A DNA stretch of 33,476 bases, taken from contig NZ_JAKEIP010000078.1 of assembly GCF_021474425.1 (NCBI RefSeq), positions 1-33,476 of the forward strand, written 5' to 3'. Positions within the stretch are counted from its first letter, which is position 1; the number at the start of each line of letters is the position of its first letter. Positions 16,888-25,518 of this stretch are shown here, one piece after another. The notes under the pieces were generated by a model. That model worked only from the letters and a program-made list of their open reading frames with translations. It searched no databases and had not been told where the DNA came from. This stretch comes from Streptomyces muensis (GTDB lineage Bacteria > Actinomycetota > Actinomycetes > Streptomycetales > Streptomycetaceae). The position numbers and the translations under genes were made by a program.

Positions 16888-18008
16888 AGATCTCGCGTAT
16901 TGACCTCTACAACGTCGAACTGCCGTACTCGGGCGGGGTCTACCATCTCTCGGGCGGCCGCACATACGAGTCCTTCGACGCGTCCATCGTCCGTATCACC
17001 TGCGACGACGGCACCGAGGGCTGGGGCGAGAGCACTCCGTTCGGTTCGACCTACGTCGCCGCGCACCCGCTGGGCACCCGCGCCGGGATCGCGGAGCTGG
17101 CGCCGGCCCTGCTGGGACGGGATCCCCGCCGGACGGACCGGATCGCCGAGCTGATGGACGCCACCCTGGTCGGCCACAACAGTGCCAAGACCGCCCTCGA
17201 CGTCGCATGCTGGGATGCCTTCGGCAAGTCGGTGAGCCTGCCGGTGTGCGAGCTCCTCGGCGGATCCACGGACCTCCCCATGCCGATGATCTCTTCCATC
17301 CACGCGGGCGAACCGGAGGAGATGCGTGCCCGTGTGGCCGATCACCGGGCGAGGGGGTATCTGGGCCACTCGATCAAGGTCGGCTCTCTGGACAGTGAAG
17401 GCGGGCCGGCCCTCGACGCCGAACGCATCACCGCGTGCCTCGCAGACCGGCGTCCGGGAGAGTTCTTCCTGGCCGACGCGAACGGCGGACTGCTCCCGGA
17501 GACGGCCCTGCGCATGATCCAGCTGCTGCCGCCCGGTCTGGACTTCGCCGTCGAGGCCCCCTGCGCCACCTGGCGTGAAACGAAGTCGCTGCGCAGCAGG
17601 TGTCCCTACCCCATCCTGATCGACGAACTCGCCCAATCCGACGAGGACATCGCGTTGATCGCGGCCGAGGACATCGCCGACGGCATCGGACTGAAGATCT
17701 CCAAAGCCGGCGGTCTGACCCCCGGCCGCCGCCAACGGGACATCTGCCGAGCCTCCGGCCTCACCGTCAGTGTGCAGGACACCGTCGGCTCGTCCATCGC
17801 CTTCGCCGCGATCGTCCAACTCGGCGCCACCGTCCCCGAGCGACTGCTCCGCTGCGTCCTGAACTGCGAGGACATGGTGACCCTGAAGACGGCGCAGGTC
17901 GACGTCCGGTTCACCGAAGGTGGCGTGCTGCCCGGCGGTTCGCCGGGGCTGGGGATCGAGGTCGACCTGGATGTTCTCGGTGACCCCGACATGAGCTGGG
18001 GCGATTGA
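16884..18008 (+). CDS. enolase-superfamily enzyme (MR/MLE type), proline-derivative epimerase or dehydratase candidate
   Basis: 374 residues. The N-terminal capping domain (GWGESTPFGSTYVAAHPLG) and barrel are complete. Metal ligands are D198 (LADAN), E224 (FAVEAPC) and D247 (LIDEL); general-base lysines are K165 (SIKVG) and K271 (GLKIS). Two opposed lysines imply proton abstraction alpha to a carboxylate, as in 1,1-proton-transfer epimerases or related dehydratases. It resembles both HpbD and the enolase-type cis-3-hydroxy-L-proline dehydratase, and shares only general architecture with the second family member at 20778. Its ATG overlaps the preceding stop. Substrate unknown. Confidence 0.8.
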   Translation: MKISRIDLYNVELPYSGGVYHLSGGRTYESFDASIVRITCDDGTEGWGESTPFGSTYVAAHPLGTRAGIAELAPALLGRDPRRTDRIAELMDATLVGHNSAKTALDVACWDAFGKSVSLPVCELLGGSTDLPMPMISSIHAGEPEEMRARVADHRARGYLGHSIKVGSLDSEGGPALDAERITACLADRRPGEFFLADANGGLLPETALRMIQLLPPGLDFAVEAPCATWRETKSLRSRCPYPILIDELAQSDEDIALIAAEDIADGIGLKISKAGGLTPGRRQRDICRASGLTVSVQDTVGSSIAFAAIVQLGATVPERLLRCVLNCEDMVTLKTAQVDVRFTEGGVLPGGSPGLGIEVDLDVLGDPDMSWGD

Positions 18009-18018
18009 AGGTGACTTC

Positions 18019-18999
18019 ATGACCGTTCAGCAGGACGCGGCCCCAGCCCCGGACCTTCGCCTGACCGCCGGCATATACGCCGCCCTCCAGGCACGGGATC
18101 CCGCACAGTTGGAGTTCCACCAGACGGCACGTGAGGTGCTGGAGTCCCTGGACCCCATGCGCGCCCGCCACCCCGAGTACGTCCGCCACCGGATCCTGGA
18201 GCGCCTGTGCGAGCCGGAGCGGCAGTTGGTCTTCCGCGTGTTCCTCGGCTTCGAGCAGATCTTCAAGAACGCGCTGACCGGTCTGCCCATCGGCGGCGGC
18301 AAGGGCGGCGCCTATTTCGACCCCAGGGGCCGCTCGGACAGCGAGATCATGCGGTTCTGGCAGTCGTTCATGACGGTTGCCTCTCGGCCAGTACAAGCGC
18401 ATCACCAACCGTTACGAGTCCGCGTACTCACGGGCAAGGGCCTGGCCTGGGGCGGCTCCCATGTACGGACGGAGGCCACCGGGTACGGCACCGTGACAGA
18501 AGACGCGCCAACTCGGCGCGAGAGTCGTCGCGATGTCCGACTCCGGCGGCTATGTCGTCGACAAGGCGGGCATCGACGTCGACTGGTCAAGGAGTTCTGG
18601 GCCCGGTACGTCGAGGGCGGTTCCGTCTGGGACGTGCCCTGCTCGGTCACGCTGCCCTGCGCCACGCAGAACGAACTCGACGGCAAGGCGGCCCGGACTC
18701 TGCTGGCCGGGGGAGTGGTGGCGGTCGCCGAGGGCGCCAACATGCCCACCACGCCGCAGGCCGTACGGCTGCTCCAGGAGGCGGGCGTCGCGTTCGGTCC
18801 CGGCAAGGCGGCCAACGCAGGCGGCGTTGCCACCTCGGCACTTGAGATGCGGCAGAACGCCACCCGTGACGCCTGGTCCTTCGAGGACACCGACCGCCGA
18901 CTCGCGGCCATCATGGCCGGCATTCCCACCGCCTGCCTCGCCACCGCGCAGGAGTACGGCGCGCACGAACGGCCCGAACCACCCATCGGAACGCGGTAA
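18019..18999 (+). pseudogene. gdhA: NADP-glutamate dehydrogenase relic with several internal deletions
   Basis: Clear GdhA blocks appear in order: EFHQTAREVLESLDP, CEPERQLVFRV, FLGFEQIFKNALTGLPIGGG, QYKRITNRYES, LTGKGLAWGGS, SDSGGYVVD, ARYVEGGSVWDVP and GVAFGPGKAANAGGVATS. Intact enzymes are about 450 residues. Here roughly 40 residues are missing between RQLVFRV and FLGFEQ. A second gap follows FMT, with QYKRITNRYES in a different frame. A third gap lies in the NADP-binding domain, with LGARVVAMSDSGGYVVD in yet another frame. The C-terminus (about 60 residues) is also short. An open frame of 326 codons spans it by chance. Deamination of glutamate is the natural exit step of proline catabolism. 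Confidence 0.85.
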
Positions 19000-19018
19000 T
19001 TCGAGGAGAGAGCTGGAT

Positions 19019-20103
19019 ATGGCACAGGAAGTACGCGGCGTCATCGCGCCGGGCAAGGACGAGCCGGTGCGGGTCGAGACGATCGTGGTTCCTGATCCCG
19101 GTCCGGGTGAGGCCGTGGTCCGGGTGCAGGCGTGCGGAGTGTGCCACACCGATCTGCACTACAAGCAGGGAGGCATCAGCGCCGACTTCCCCTTCCTCCT
19201 GGGCCATGAGGCCGCGGGTGTGGTGGAGTCAGTGGGCGACGGTGTGAGCGACGTCGAGCCCGGTGACTGCGTGATTCTCAATTGGCGTGCGGTGTGCGGG
19301 AGTTGCCGGGTCTGTCTGCGTGGGCGTCCGTGGTACTGCTTCGACACCCACAACGCGCAGCAGAGGATGACCCTCACCGACGGCACCGAGTTGTCTCCCG
19401 CCCTCGGTATCGGTGCCTTCGCGGAGAAGACGCTGGTGGCGGCCGGGCAGTGCACGAAGGTCGATCCGGCTGTTGCCCCGGAGGTGGCCGGTCTTCTGGG
19501 GTGTGGGGTGATGGCCGGCATCGGGGCGGCGATCAACACCGGCGATGTGGGGCGTGGTGACAGTGTCGCGGTGATCGGCTGTGGTGGTGTCGGTGATGCG
19601 GCGATCGTCGGCGCGCGGCTGGCGGGGGCGGCGAAGGTCATCGCCGTGGACATCGACGACCGGAAGCTGCAGACGGCACAGAGCATGGGCGCCACTCACA
19701 CGGTCAACTCCCGTGACACGGAGGTTGTCGGTGCGATACGTGACCTGACAGGCGGCTTCGGTGCCGACGTCGTCATCGAGGCGGTGGGCCGTCCGGAGAC
19801 GTACCGGCAGGCGTTCTACGCCCGCGATCTCGCCGGCACGGTCGTGCTGGTGGGCGTGCCCACCCCCCAGATGCAGGTCGAACTGCCGCTTCTGGACGTC
19901 TTCGGGCGGGGCGGCGCGCTCAAGTCGTCCTGGTACGGGGACTGTCTCCCCTCCCGTGACTTCCCGATGCTGATCGATCTGCACTTGCAGGGACGTCTGG
20001 ACCTGGCTCCTTCGTCACCGAGACGATCTCCCTGGACGAGGTGGAGAAGGCGTTCGCCAGGATGCACGACGGTGACGTCCTGCGCTCGGTGGTGGTGCTC
20101 TGA
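19019..20103 (+). pseudogene. mscR: S-(hydroxymethyl)mycothiol dehydrogenase, one-base frameshift near 3' end
   Basis: The ATG is at 19019. ACGVCHTDLHYKQG (C39, C42), GHEAAG (H63, E64), CGSCRVCLRGRPWYC (structural zinc) and VIGCGGVGDAAIVGARLAG identify the NAD/zinc mycothiol-dependent formaldehyde dehydrogenase. The frame is intact to LQGRLDL (about residue 330), then shifts near 20010; the true tail (FVTETISLDEVEKAFARMHD to VVVL, stop 20101-20103) lies in the next frame. The span is 1085 bases: restoring one base gives 361 residues, the normal length. The enzyme oxidises the mycothiol adduct of formaldehyde, the by-product of both demethylases here. I class it as frameshifted; a sequencing error is quite possible. 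Confidence 0.85.
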
Positions 20104-20735
20104 TGACCGGCGCTCGCATCGAACACCTCGTCACCTCGGGCACGTTCTCGCTGGACGACGGCACCTGGGAGGTCGACAACAACGTGTGGATCGTCGGCGA
20201 CGACCACGAGGTGATGGTCATCGACGCCTCCCACGATGCAGAGGCCATCGCGCGGGCGGTGGGGGACCGCGTGCTGCGGGCCATCGTATGCACGCACGCT
20301 CACGACGACCATGTGGGCGCGGCCCCGGAAGTCGCCGCCAGGACCGGGGCACCGGTCCTGCTCCATGCGGACGACCACGAGCTGTGGAAGCAGACCCACC
20401 CCGACCGCACGCCGGACGGCCCCCTCGCCCACGGGCACGTGCTTGCCGTGGCCGGCACGGAACTGGTCGTCCTGCACACCCCCGGTCACACTCCGGGAGC
20501 GGTCTGCCTGCACGCACCCGCACTGGGGGCCGTGTTCACGGGAGACACCCTCTTCCAGGGCGGCCCCGGTGCCACCGGCCGGTCGTTCTCCGACTTCCCG
20601 ACCATCATCCGCTCGATCCGCGGCGAACTGCTCACCCTCCCCCCGGAGACGATCGTCCACACCGGACACGGCGCCGACACCTCGATCGGCGGCGAGACCC
20701 CGCACCTCCAGGACTGGATCGACCGGGGCCATTGA
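20103..20735 (+). CDS. MBL-fold hydrolase partnered with the mycothiol dehydrogenase
   Basis: 210 residues. The zinc motif HAHDDH (H65, H67, D69, H70) is complete, with HTPGHTPGAVCLH and FTGDTLF carrying the next ligands, and a terminal HTGHG. Its ATG overlaps the dehydrogenase stop (TGATG, 20101-20105). In actinobacteria this MBL protein commonly follows the mycothiol-dependent formaldehyde dehydrogenase and is presumed to hydrolyse S-formylmycothiol or a similar thioester; that role is inference from family context. The tight coupling argues that the upstream gene was functional until very recently or still is. Confidence 0.85.
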   Translation: MTGARIEHLVTSGTFSLDDGTWEVDNNVWIVGDDHEVMVIDASHDAEAIARAVGDRVLRAIVCTHAHDDHVGAAPEVAARTGAPVLLHADDHELWKQTHPDRTPDGPLAHGHVLAVAGTELVVLHTPGHTPGAVCLHAPALGAVFTGDTLFQGGPGATGRSFSDFPTIIRSIRGELLTLPPETIVHTGHGADTSIGGETPHLQDWIDRGH

Positions 20736-20777
20736 CACCAAGGCTGCTCAAGTGAAGCCCCACCGGAGGTTCGGTAA

Positions 20778-21881
20778 ATGAAGATCACCGAGATCCATGT
20801 CTACCGGCACGATCTGCCGGTCCACAACGGCCCCTACCGGATGGGCCATTCAGAAATCCGGTCCCTTTCCACGACGCTGGTGAAACTGGTCGCCGACAAC
20901 GGACTCTTCGGCTGGGGCGAGACCTGCCCGGTCGGCCCCACCTACGCCGAATCGCACGCCGCGGGAGCCGTGGCGGCATTGAGCGAGATGGCACCGGGGC
21001 TGATCGGCACCGAGGTGCTGCCGGTACCGCTGCACCGGCGTATGGACGGCCTGCTCCATGGCCACACCTACGCGAAGGCCGCCCTCGACATCGCCGCTCA
21101 CGACCTCCTGGGCAAACATCTCGGCCTCAGCGTGTCCGACCTGCTCGGTGGCGCGCTGACGGACCGCGTTCCGTCCTACTACGCCATCGGCGTCGGCGCG
21201 CCGGACGAGACCGCCCGCATCGCGGCGGAGAAACATGCCGAGGGCTACCCGCGTCTGCAGATCAAGATCGGAGGGCGGCCGATCGAGGAGGACATCGAGA
21301 CCGTCCGCAAGGTCTGGGAGGTCATCCGCGGTTCCGGGATGCGGCTGGCGGTGGACGGCAACCGCTGCCTGACCACCCGCGACGCGCTGCGCCTGAGCCG
21401 GGAGTGCCCGGAGATCCCGTTCATCCTGGAACAGCCCTGCGCCACCATCGAGGACCTGCGGAAGATCCGGCCGCAGGTCGGTCACGGCATCTACATGGAC
21501 GAGAACGGCACCAGCCTGAACACGGTGATCACCGCCGCCGGCACCGGACTGGTCGACGGCTTCGGCATGAAGGTCACCCGCATCGGCGGACTGCACCCGA
21601 TGCGGGCGTTCCGCGACCTGTGCGCGGCGAGGAACCTGCCGCACACCTGCGACGACTCGTGGGGCGGCGACATCATCGCCGCCGCCTGCACCCATATCGG
21701 CGCGACGGTGGCACCTGAACTGCTCGAAGGCGTCTGGCTGGCGGCCCCCCACATCGACGGTCACTACGATCAGGAGAACGGGCTCCGCGTCGAAGCCGGC
21801 CACATCAAGCGACCGCAAGGCCCTGGCCTGGGCATCGTCCCCGACGATTCTCTCTTCGGCGCCCCGGTGGCCTCCTACTGA
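20778..21881 (+). CDS. hpbD: HpbD-type proline betaine / 4-hydroxyproline betaine 2-epimerase
   Basis: 367 residues from an ATG with GGAGGT upstream. K163 (QIKIGG) and K265 (FGMKVTR) are at the same positions I recall for the catalytic pair of Pelagibaca bermudensis HpbD. Metal ligands are D193 (AVDGN), E218 (FILEQPC) and D241 (YMDENG). The blocks GWGETCPVGPTYAESHA, RMDGLLHGH, YAKAALDIAAHDL and CDDSWGGDIIAAACTHIG are close to HpbD throughout. The enzyme epimerises C2 of proline or hydroxyproline betaine, the first catabolic step of that pathway, which the neighbouring Rieske/OYE demethylases would follow. This is the strongest substrate clue in the window. Confidence 0.88.
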   Translation: MKITEIHVYRHDLPVHNGPYRMGHSEIRSLSTTLVKLVADNGLFGWGETCPVGPTYAESHAAGAVAALSEMAPGLIGTEVLPVPLHRRMDGLLHGHTYAKAALDIAAHDLLGKHLGLSVSDLLGGALTDRVPSYYAIGVGAPDETARIAAEKHAEGYPRLQIKIGGRPIEEDIETVRKVWEVIRGSGMRLAVDGNRCLTTRDALRLSRECPEIPFILEQPCATIEDLRKIRPQVGHGIYMDENGTSLNTVITAAGTGLVDGFGMKVTRIGGLHPMRAFRDLCAARNLPHTCDDSWGGDIIAAACTHIGATVAPELLEGVWLAAPHIDGHYDQENGLRVEAGHIKRPQGPGLGIVPDDSLFGAPVASY

Positions 21882-21903
21882 AACCGGTGTCGGCGAAGGC
21901 CGT

Positions 21904-22790
21904 TCAGGAAGACAGCGCGACATCCACATGGGCGCATCCGTGGCGGGCCGCGAGCGGCCAGGCCGCGAAGGCGCCCGTGGGCAGTTGGATGAACATGCGG
22001 TGCTGGTGGGCGATGACGCCGGTGGCCGGTGTGTCCAGGAGGCGGGCCAGGACGTAGGCGGCGGACAGGCTGGTGACGTCGCGGATGGTGCCCAGGGGCA
22101 GGAGGGATCGGGTCTCGGCGATCACTTCGTGTTCGCCTGCCCGCAGGACCACGCGTTTTCCTGGTGAGACGCCGTGCACGGCGATGGCGATGTTGTCGAG
22201 GTCGTCGACCCGACGGCGGCCAGGGCTCGCGCCCGGTGGAGGTGCAGCCTCTCCAGTACGGCGCGGTCGCCACCGTGGCCGGTCAGGACCGGGATGCCCA
22301 GGGAACGGGCGAGGCGCACGCCTGCGGCGTGAGGATCTCGCTCCACGCCCACCACGGGCACGCCCAAGCGCCGGAATTCACCGCACAGGGGCAGGCCGAC
22401 CTGGCCCATGCCGACAACGATGACATGGCCCGTTCGGGGGATGGTGCGCGGGCCGATCAGCCCGACGAGCCGGGGACTGAGCATGCGGTCGATGAGGCCG
22501 GCGGTGAACATGGCGCTGAAGACGATGGTGCTGAGCATGAACGCGCTGGCCAGCACTGGATACACGGTGGAGTGATGGGGCGCGGTCGCCGGGCCGACGG
22601 TGGCGACGACCCGGGCGGCGTCGAACAGCGCCTCTGCGGGGTGACGCCCGACTGCCATCAGCCAGGTGAAGTCCCCGAGGAGCACGGCGAGCATGCCCAG
22701 CAGCCCTGTGAGCATCAGCCGGGTTCCCGCATCGTGTGGGCGCAACTGATCTGCCAGGTGCCCGAGTTGAGACCGACGGCCGGGCCGCTC
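21904..22790 (-). pseudogene. TrkA-N / NAD-binding ion channel protein, 5'-truncated and frameshifted
   Basis: Two membrane segments (MLTGLLGMLAVLLGDFTWL from 22715; YPVLASAFMLSTIVFSAMF) flank a pore-like ARVVATVGPATA, followed by an RCK Rossmann domain (HVIVVGMGQVGLPLCGEF, acidic VERDP). The frame is lost at about 22208. The next frame continues DDLDNIAIAV, then VVLRAGEHEVIAETRSLLP, ending at 21904. One missing base between VGS and DDLDN explains the shift. The N-terminal part is absent: upstream sequence meets the P5C dehydrogenase fragment. A K+ channel or transport regulator originally; now non-functional unless the indel is an error. Confidence 0.75.
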
Positions 22791-22865
22791 CTGATTCCCT
22801 GGCCGGATGGACGGGGACTGGCCGTCCAGGGACCCGGACGGCGCACGGGCGGCCGTTCCTGTATG

Positions 22866-23946
22866 ACAGCGCGGCAATCCCGGTGTCGATGCAGGGAACC
22901 TGCCCTCCACCCCCGCACTCATGGGCAACACGGTGATCTGGAAGCCCTCCGAGAAGTCGGCCCTGAGCAGCGACGTCGTCATGCGGGTCTTCGAAGAGGC
23001 CGGCATGCCGCCCGGCGTGATCAACCTCGTCCAAGGCGACGGCCGGTCCATCGCCTCCCAGGCCCTGGCCGACGAGCACCTGGCCGGCGTCACCTTCACC
23101 GGCTCCACCGCCGTCTTCCGTGACCTGTGGCAGACCACCGCCCAGCACATCCACACCTACCGCAGTTGCCCCCGCCTGGTCGGCGAGACCGGCGGCAAGA
23201 ACGCCGTCGTCGCCCACCCGTCCGCCGACCCCGAGGCCCTCCTCGTCGCCCTCGTGCGCGGGGCGTTCGAGTACCAGGGCCAGAAGTGCTCGGCGGCCTC
23301 CCGCGCCTACATCCCGCGCAGCCTGTGGCGGCAATTGGAGGACCGGCTCGCCGAGACGGTCGTCGGGCTGCGGGTCGGGGACGTCACCGAGCACGAGACG
23401 TATCTCGGCGCCGTGATCGGTGAACCCTCCTGCACCCGGCTGGAGAAGGCGATCACCAGGGCCAAGGGGCTCGACAGCCACCGTCTGCTGGTCAGTGGGG
23501 GAGTGCGGCGGGAGACCGGCTGGTTCGTCGATGCCACGGTGTTCGTCACCGAGGACCCCACGGCGTTCACCATGGCCGAGGAGTTCTTCGGCCCGCTCCT
23601 CGCCGTCCACGTCTACGACGACGCGGACTGGAGCTCGGTCCTCACCCTCGTCGACACCACCGGCCCCTACGCGCTGACCTGCTCGATCTTCGCAGCCGAC
23701 CGGACCGCGATCTCCGAGGCCCTCGGCGTGTTGCGCGACGCGGCCGGCATGACCTACGTCAACGACAAGCCCACCGGCGCCCTCATGGGCCGGCAGTCCT
23801 TCGGCGGCGGCCGCGCCTCCGGCACCAACGACAAGACCGGCTCCCGGCTCGCCCTCCAGCGCTGGGTCAGCGGCCGCTACATCAAGGAGTACATGAACCC
23901 CGACCTGCACTGGACCTACCCGTACATGGGTGGCGAGGGACAGTGA
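22866..23946 (+). pseudogene. pruA: 1-pyrroline-5-carboxylate dehydrogenase, N-terminally truncated
   Basis: Recognisable sequence begins abruptly at GNLPSTPALMGNTVIWKPS (about 22884) and continues to the normal C-terminus. FTGSTAVF, ETGGKNAV (general base Glu), EYQGQKCSAASR (catalytic Cys) and FGGGRASGTNDK are intact. About 200 N-terminal residues, including the start of the NAD fold, are missing from a normal 540-residue enzyme. An ATG at 22921 leaves 341 codons but no convincing ribosome site. P5C dehydrogenase makes glutamate from proline-derived P5C, so it fits the same catabolic route as the gdhA relic. The break coincides with the start of the ion-channel pseudogene on the other strand. 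Confidence 0.85.
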
Positions 23947-23950
23947 ACGA

Positions 23951-23985
23951 CCGCCAACCCCGGGGCTCTCCCCAGGGGTTGGCGG
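23951..23985. terminator. strong bidirectional hairpin between convergent genes
   Basis: CCGCCAACCCC (23951-23961) pairs perfectly with GGGGTTGGCGG (23975-23985) across a 13-base loop, starting four bases after the P5C dehydrogenase stop and 22 bases before the end of the minus-strand SnoaL gene. No U tract, as is usual in high-GC actinobacteria. Confidence 0.7.
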
Positions 23986-24007
23986 CACCGCCTGTCCTTC
24001 TACGGCT

Positions 24008-24829
24008 TTACTTGCCCCAGAAGGCGTCCTCGGAGGTCTGGTCGGCGGAGAAGAGCCGCACCTCGGCGATCTTTCCGTCCTTCAGGCGCAGCACGTCCAC
24101 GCCGTCCATGCCCATGGAGCCGCGCTCGTGACGGCCGGTGAAGTGGATGGTGGCGGCCACCGTGTCACCGTTGCCCATCAGGGCGTGGACGGCGTCGATG
24201 GCGAAGGAGCCCTGGCTGGTCTGCATCATCCCGCCGAGCATCGCGAAGACCGCGTCGCGCCCCTTGTGCTCGCCGGAGAACTGGTTGGCGCCGGGCTGGT
24301 GCCAGACGACCGTCTCGTCGAGGAGTTCCCCGACCTTGGCCAGGTCGCCGTTCTGGATGGCCTGGAAGTACGCGCGGACGACGTTGATGTTCTCGCTGGT
24401 CATGGTCTTTCGCTCCTCACGCCCCGACGCGGGGCCCCAGAATTCGTCCTCGCCCTGCTGGCCCGCCGAGAAGAGCCACACCTCGGCGATCCGCTCGTCC
24501 TCGACCCTCAGCAGGTCGATGCCGGTCATCCCCATCTCCACGCCCTCGCGCCGGGCGGAGAAGCGGACCGGTACCGCGACCAGCGCGCCGTTCGCCAGAG
24601 GGGCGCCGGTCGGCTCCAGTCCGAACGTGCCGTCGGTGACCGTCATCATGCCGCCGAACATTTCGGTGATCGCGGCGGTGCCGCGATGGGTTCCGGAGAA
24701 GCGGTTGGCGCCCGGCTGGTGCCACACGATTCCGTCGGCGAACAAGCTCGTGACCGTGGCGAAGTCCTTGACGGACACCGCGTCGACGTACTGGCGGGCG
24801 ATCCTGAGCGCAGTGGTGGTGGGCCCCAT
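24008..24829 (-). CDS. tandem SnoaL-like protein (two-domain NTF2 fold), probable gene fusion
   Basis: 273 residues from the ATG at 24829 (AAGGGG upstream; an in-frame ATG at 24883 is an alternative). Residues 1-135 and 143-273 are homologous: each has a Y-D/F-A start, VWHQPGAN-FSG, a MMGGMM-like block, RxxxG-MGMDGVD-LR and a terminal DxFWG. Each is a full SnoaL/NTF2-like domain of about 130 residues. The second begins MTSENINVVRAYF at 24403 with GAGGAG correctly spaced inside the preceding coding sequence, as if a separate gene once started there. Members act as small cyclases, isomerases or hydrolases; function here is unknown. The HxlR gene upstream on the same strand may control it. Confidence 0.8.
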   Translation of the reverse strand: MGPTTTALRIARQYVDAVSVKDFATVTSLFADGIVWHQPGANRFSGTHRGTAAITEMFGGMMTVTDGTFGLEPTGAPLANGALVAVPVRFSARREGVEMGMTGIDLLRVEDERIAEVWLFSAGQQGEDEFWGPASGREERKTMTSENINVVRAYFQAIQNGDLAKVGELLDETVVWHQPGANQFSGEHKGRDAVFAMLGGMMQTSQGSFAIDAVHALMGNGDTVAATIHFTGRHERGSMGMDGVDVLRLKDGKIAEVRLFSADQTSEDAFWGK

Positions 24830-24883
24830 GGCCGGCCCCTTTCCTTCGGTGGGTTCGTCCTCGTGCAGCTCTATAGTCACCAT

Positions 24884-24911
24884 CGGTAACCAGTAACCTC
24901 AACGTAACCAA
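24884..24911. promoter_or_regulatory. triple GTAAC/GTTAC repeat in SnoaL promoter
   Basis: CGGTAACCAGTAACCTCAA followed by CGTAACC gives three GTAACC-like units at about 10-bp spacing, consistent with one helical face. The same GTTAC pair occurs upstream of the HxlR gene (25432-25453). Candidate HxlR operator; inference. Confidence 0.4.
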
Positions 24912-25043
24912 TGGGCGCGTGTGGTGCAGGTCACAAAGCTGCGCGGCAAGTGGCTGACGGATACGAAGCGGTAGCCGCGGGTGGCAGGGGGCGCAGGGGC
25001 TCAGGGGTGGCCGGGACCGAACCGGGTTCCGTGCCGGCGCCCG

Positions 25044-25412
25044 TCACTGGCGGGCGTCGTAGCTCTCGCGTGCCGCGAGCACCTCGGTGATGTGCTCCTC
25101 GGCCCAGCGGCCCAGGGCTTGAAGGGGTGCGTGCAGGGTGCGTCCCAGCGGGGTCAGCTCGTACTCGACCCGGGGAGGGACCTCGGCGTACACCTGCCGC
25201 GTGACGATGCCGTCGCGTTCGAGGTCGCGGAGGGTTTCGGTGAGGACCTTCGCGCTGATCCCGTCGACCGCGGTGCGCAGGTCGCGGAAGCGCATCCGGC
25301 CGCCGCTGAGGGCGATGACCACCATGGCCGTCCACTTGTTGGCGATGCGGGCGAGCGAGGTGCGGGACGGGCAGGTCGCCGTCATGACATCGAAAGCCGG
25401 AAGCTGCGGCAT
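25044..25412 (-). CDS. HxlR family winged-helix regulator
   Basis: 122 residues. CPSRTSLARIANKWTAMVV with an early Cys14, RMRFRDLRTAVDGISAKVLTETLRDLERDGIV and YAEVPPRVEYELTPLGRTL are the typical HxlR blocks. HxlR proteins bind as dimers and some sense electrophiles or oxidants through the N-terminal Cys (family knowledge). Same strand as the tandem SnoaL gene, 214 bp upstream of it. The promoter carries GTTAC repeats similar to those before the SnoaL gene. Confidence 0.88.
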   Translation of the reverse strand: MPQLPAFDVMTATCPSRTSLARIANKWTAMVVIALSGGRMRFRDLRTAVDGISAKVLTETLRDLERDGIVTRQVYAEVPPRVEYELTPLGRTLHAPLQALGRWAEEHITEVLAARESYDARQ

Positions 25413-25431
25413 GTGTCGCGCCCCCTGTTCG

Positions 25432-25454
25432 TTACGCCGAGTGGATCGTTACTG
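25432..25454. promoter_or_regulatory. GTTAC direct repeats upstream of HxlR gene
   Basis: Two GTTAC units about 15-20 bases apart (within 25431-25453) lie 20-40 bp upstream of the HxlR start at 25412. They match the motif before the SnoaL gene and suggest autoregulation. Confidence 0.35.
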
Positions 25455-25518
25455 ATGGTGAGTCTAGGGCGCCGGCAGGCAGGGCCGGAGTGAGGGGAGT
25501 GGCTTGCGCGGCGTCCCC

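Noticed and set aside
18533..20755. 740-codon plus-strand ORF
   Set aside because: It joins chance-frame gdhA relic DNA, the real mscR frame and then a wrong frame through the MBL gene; not a single protein.
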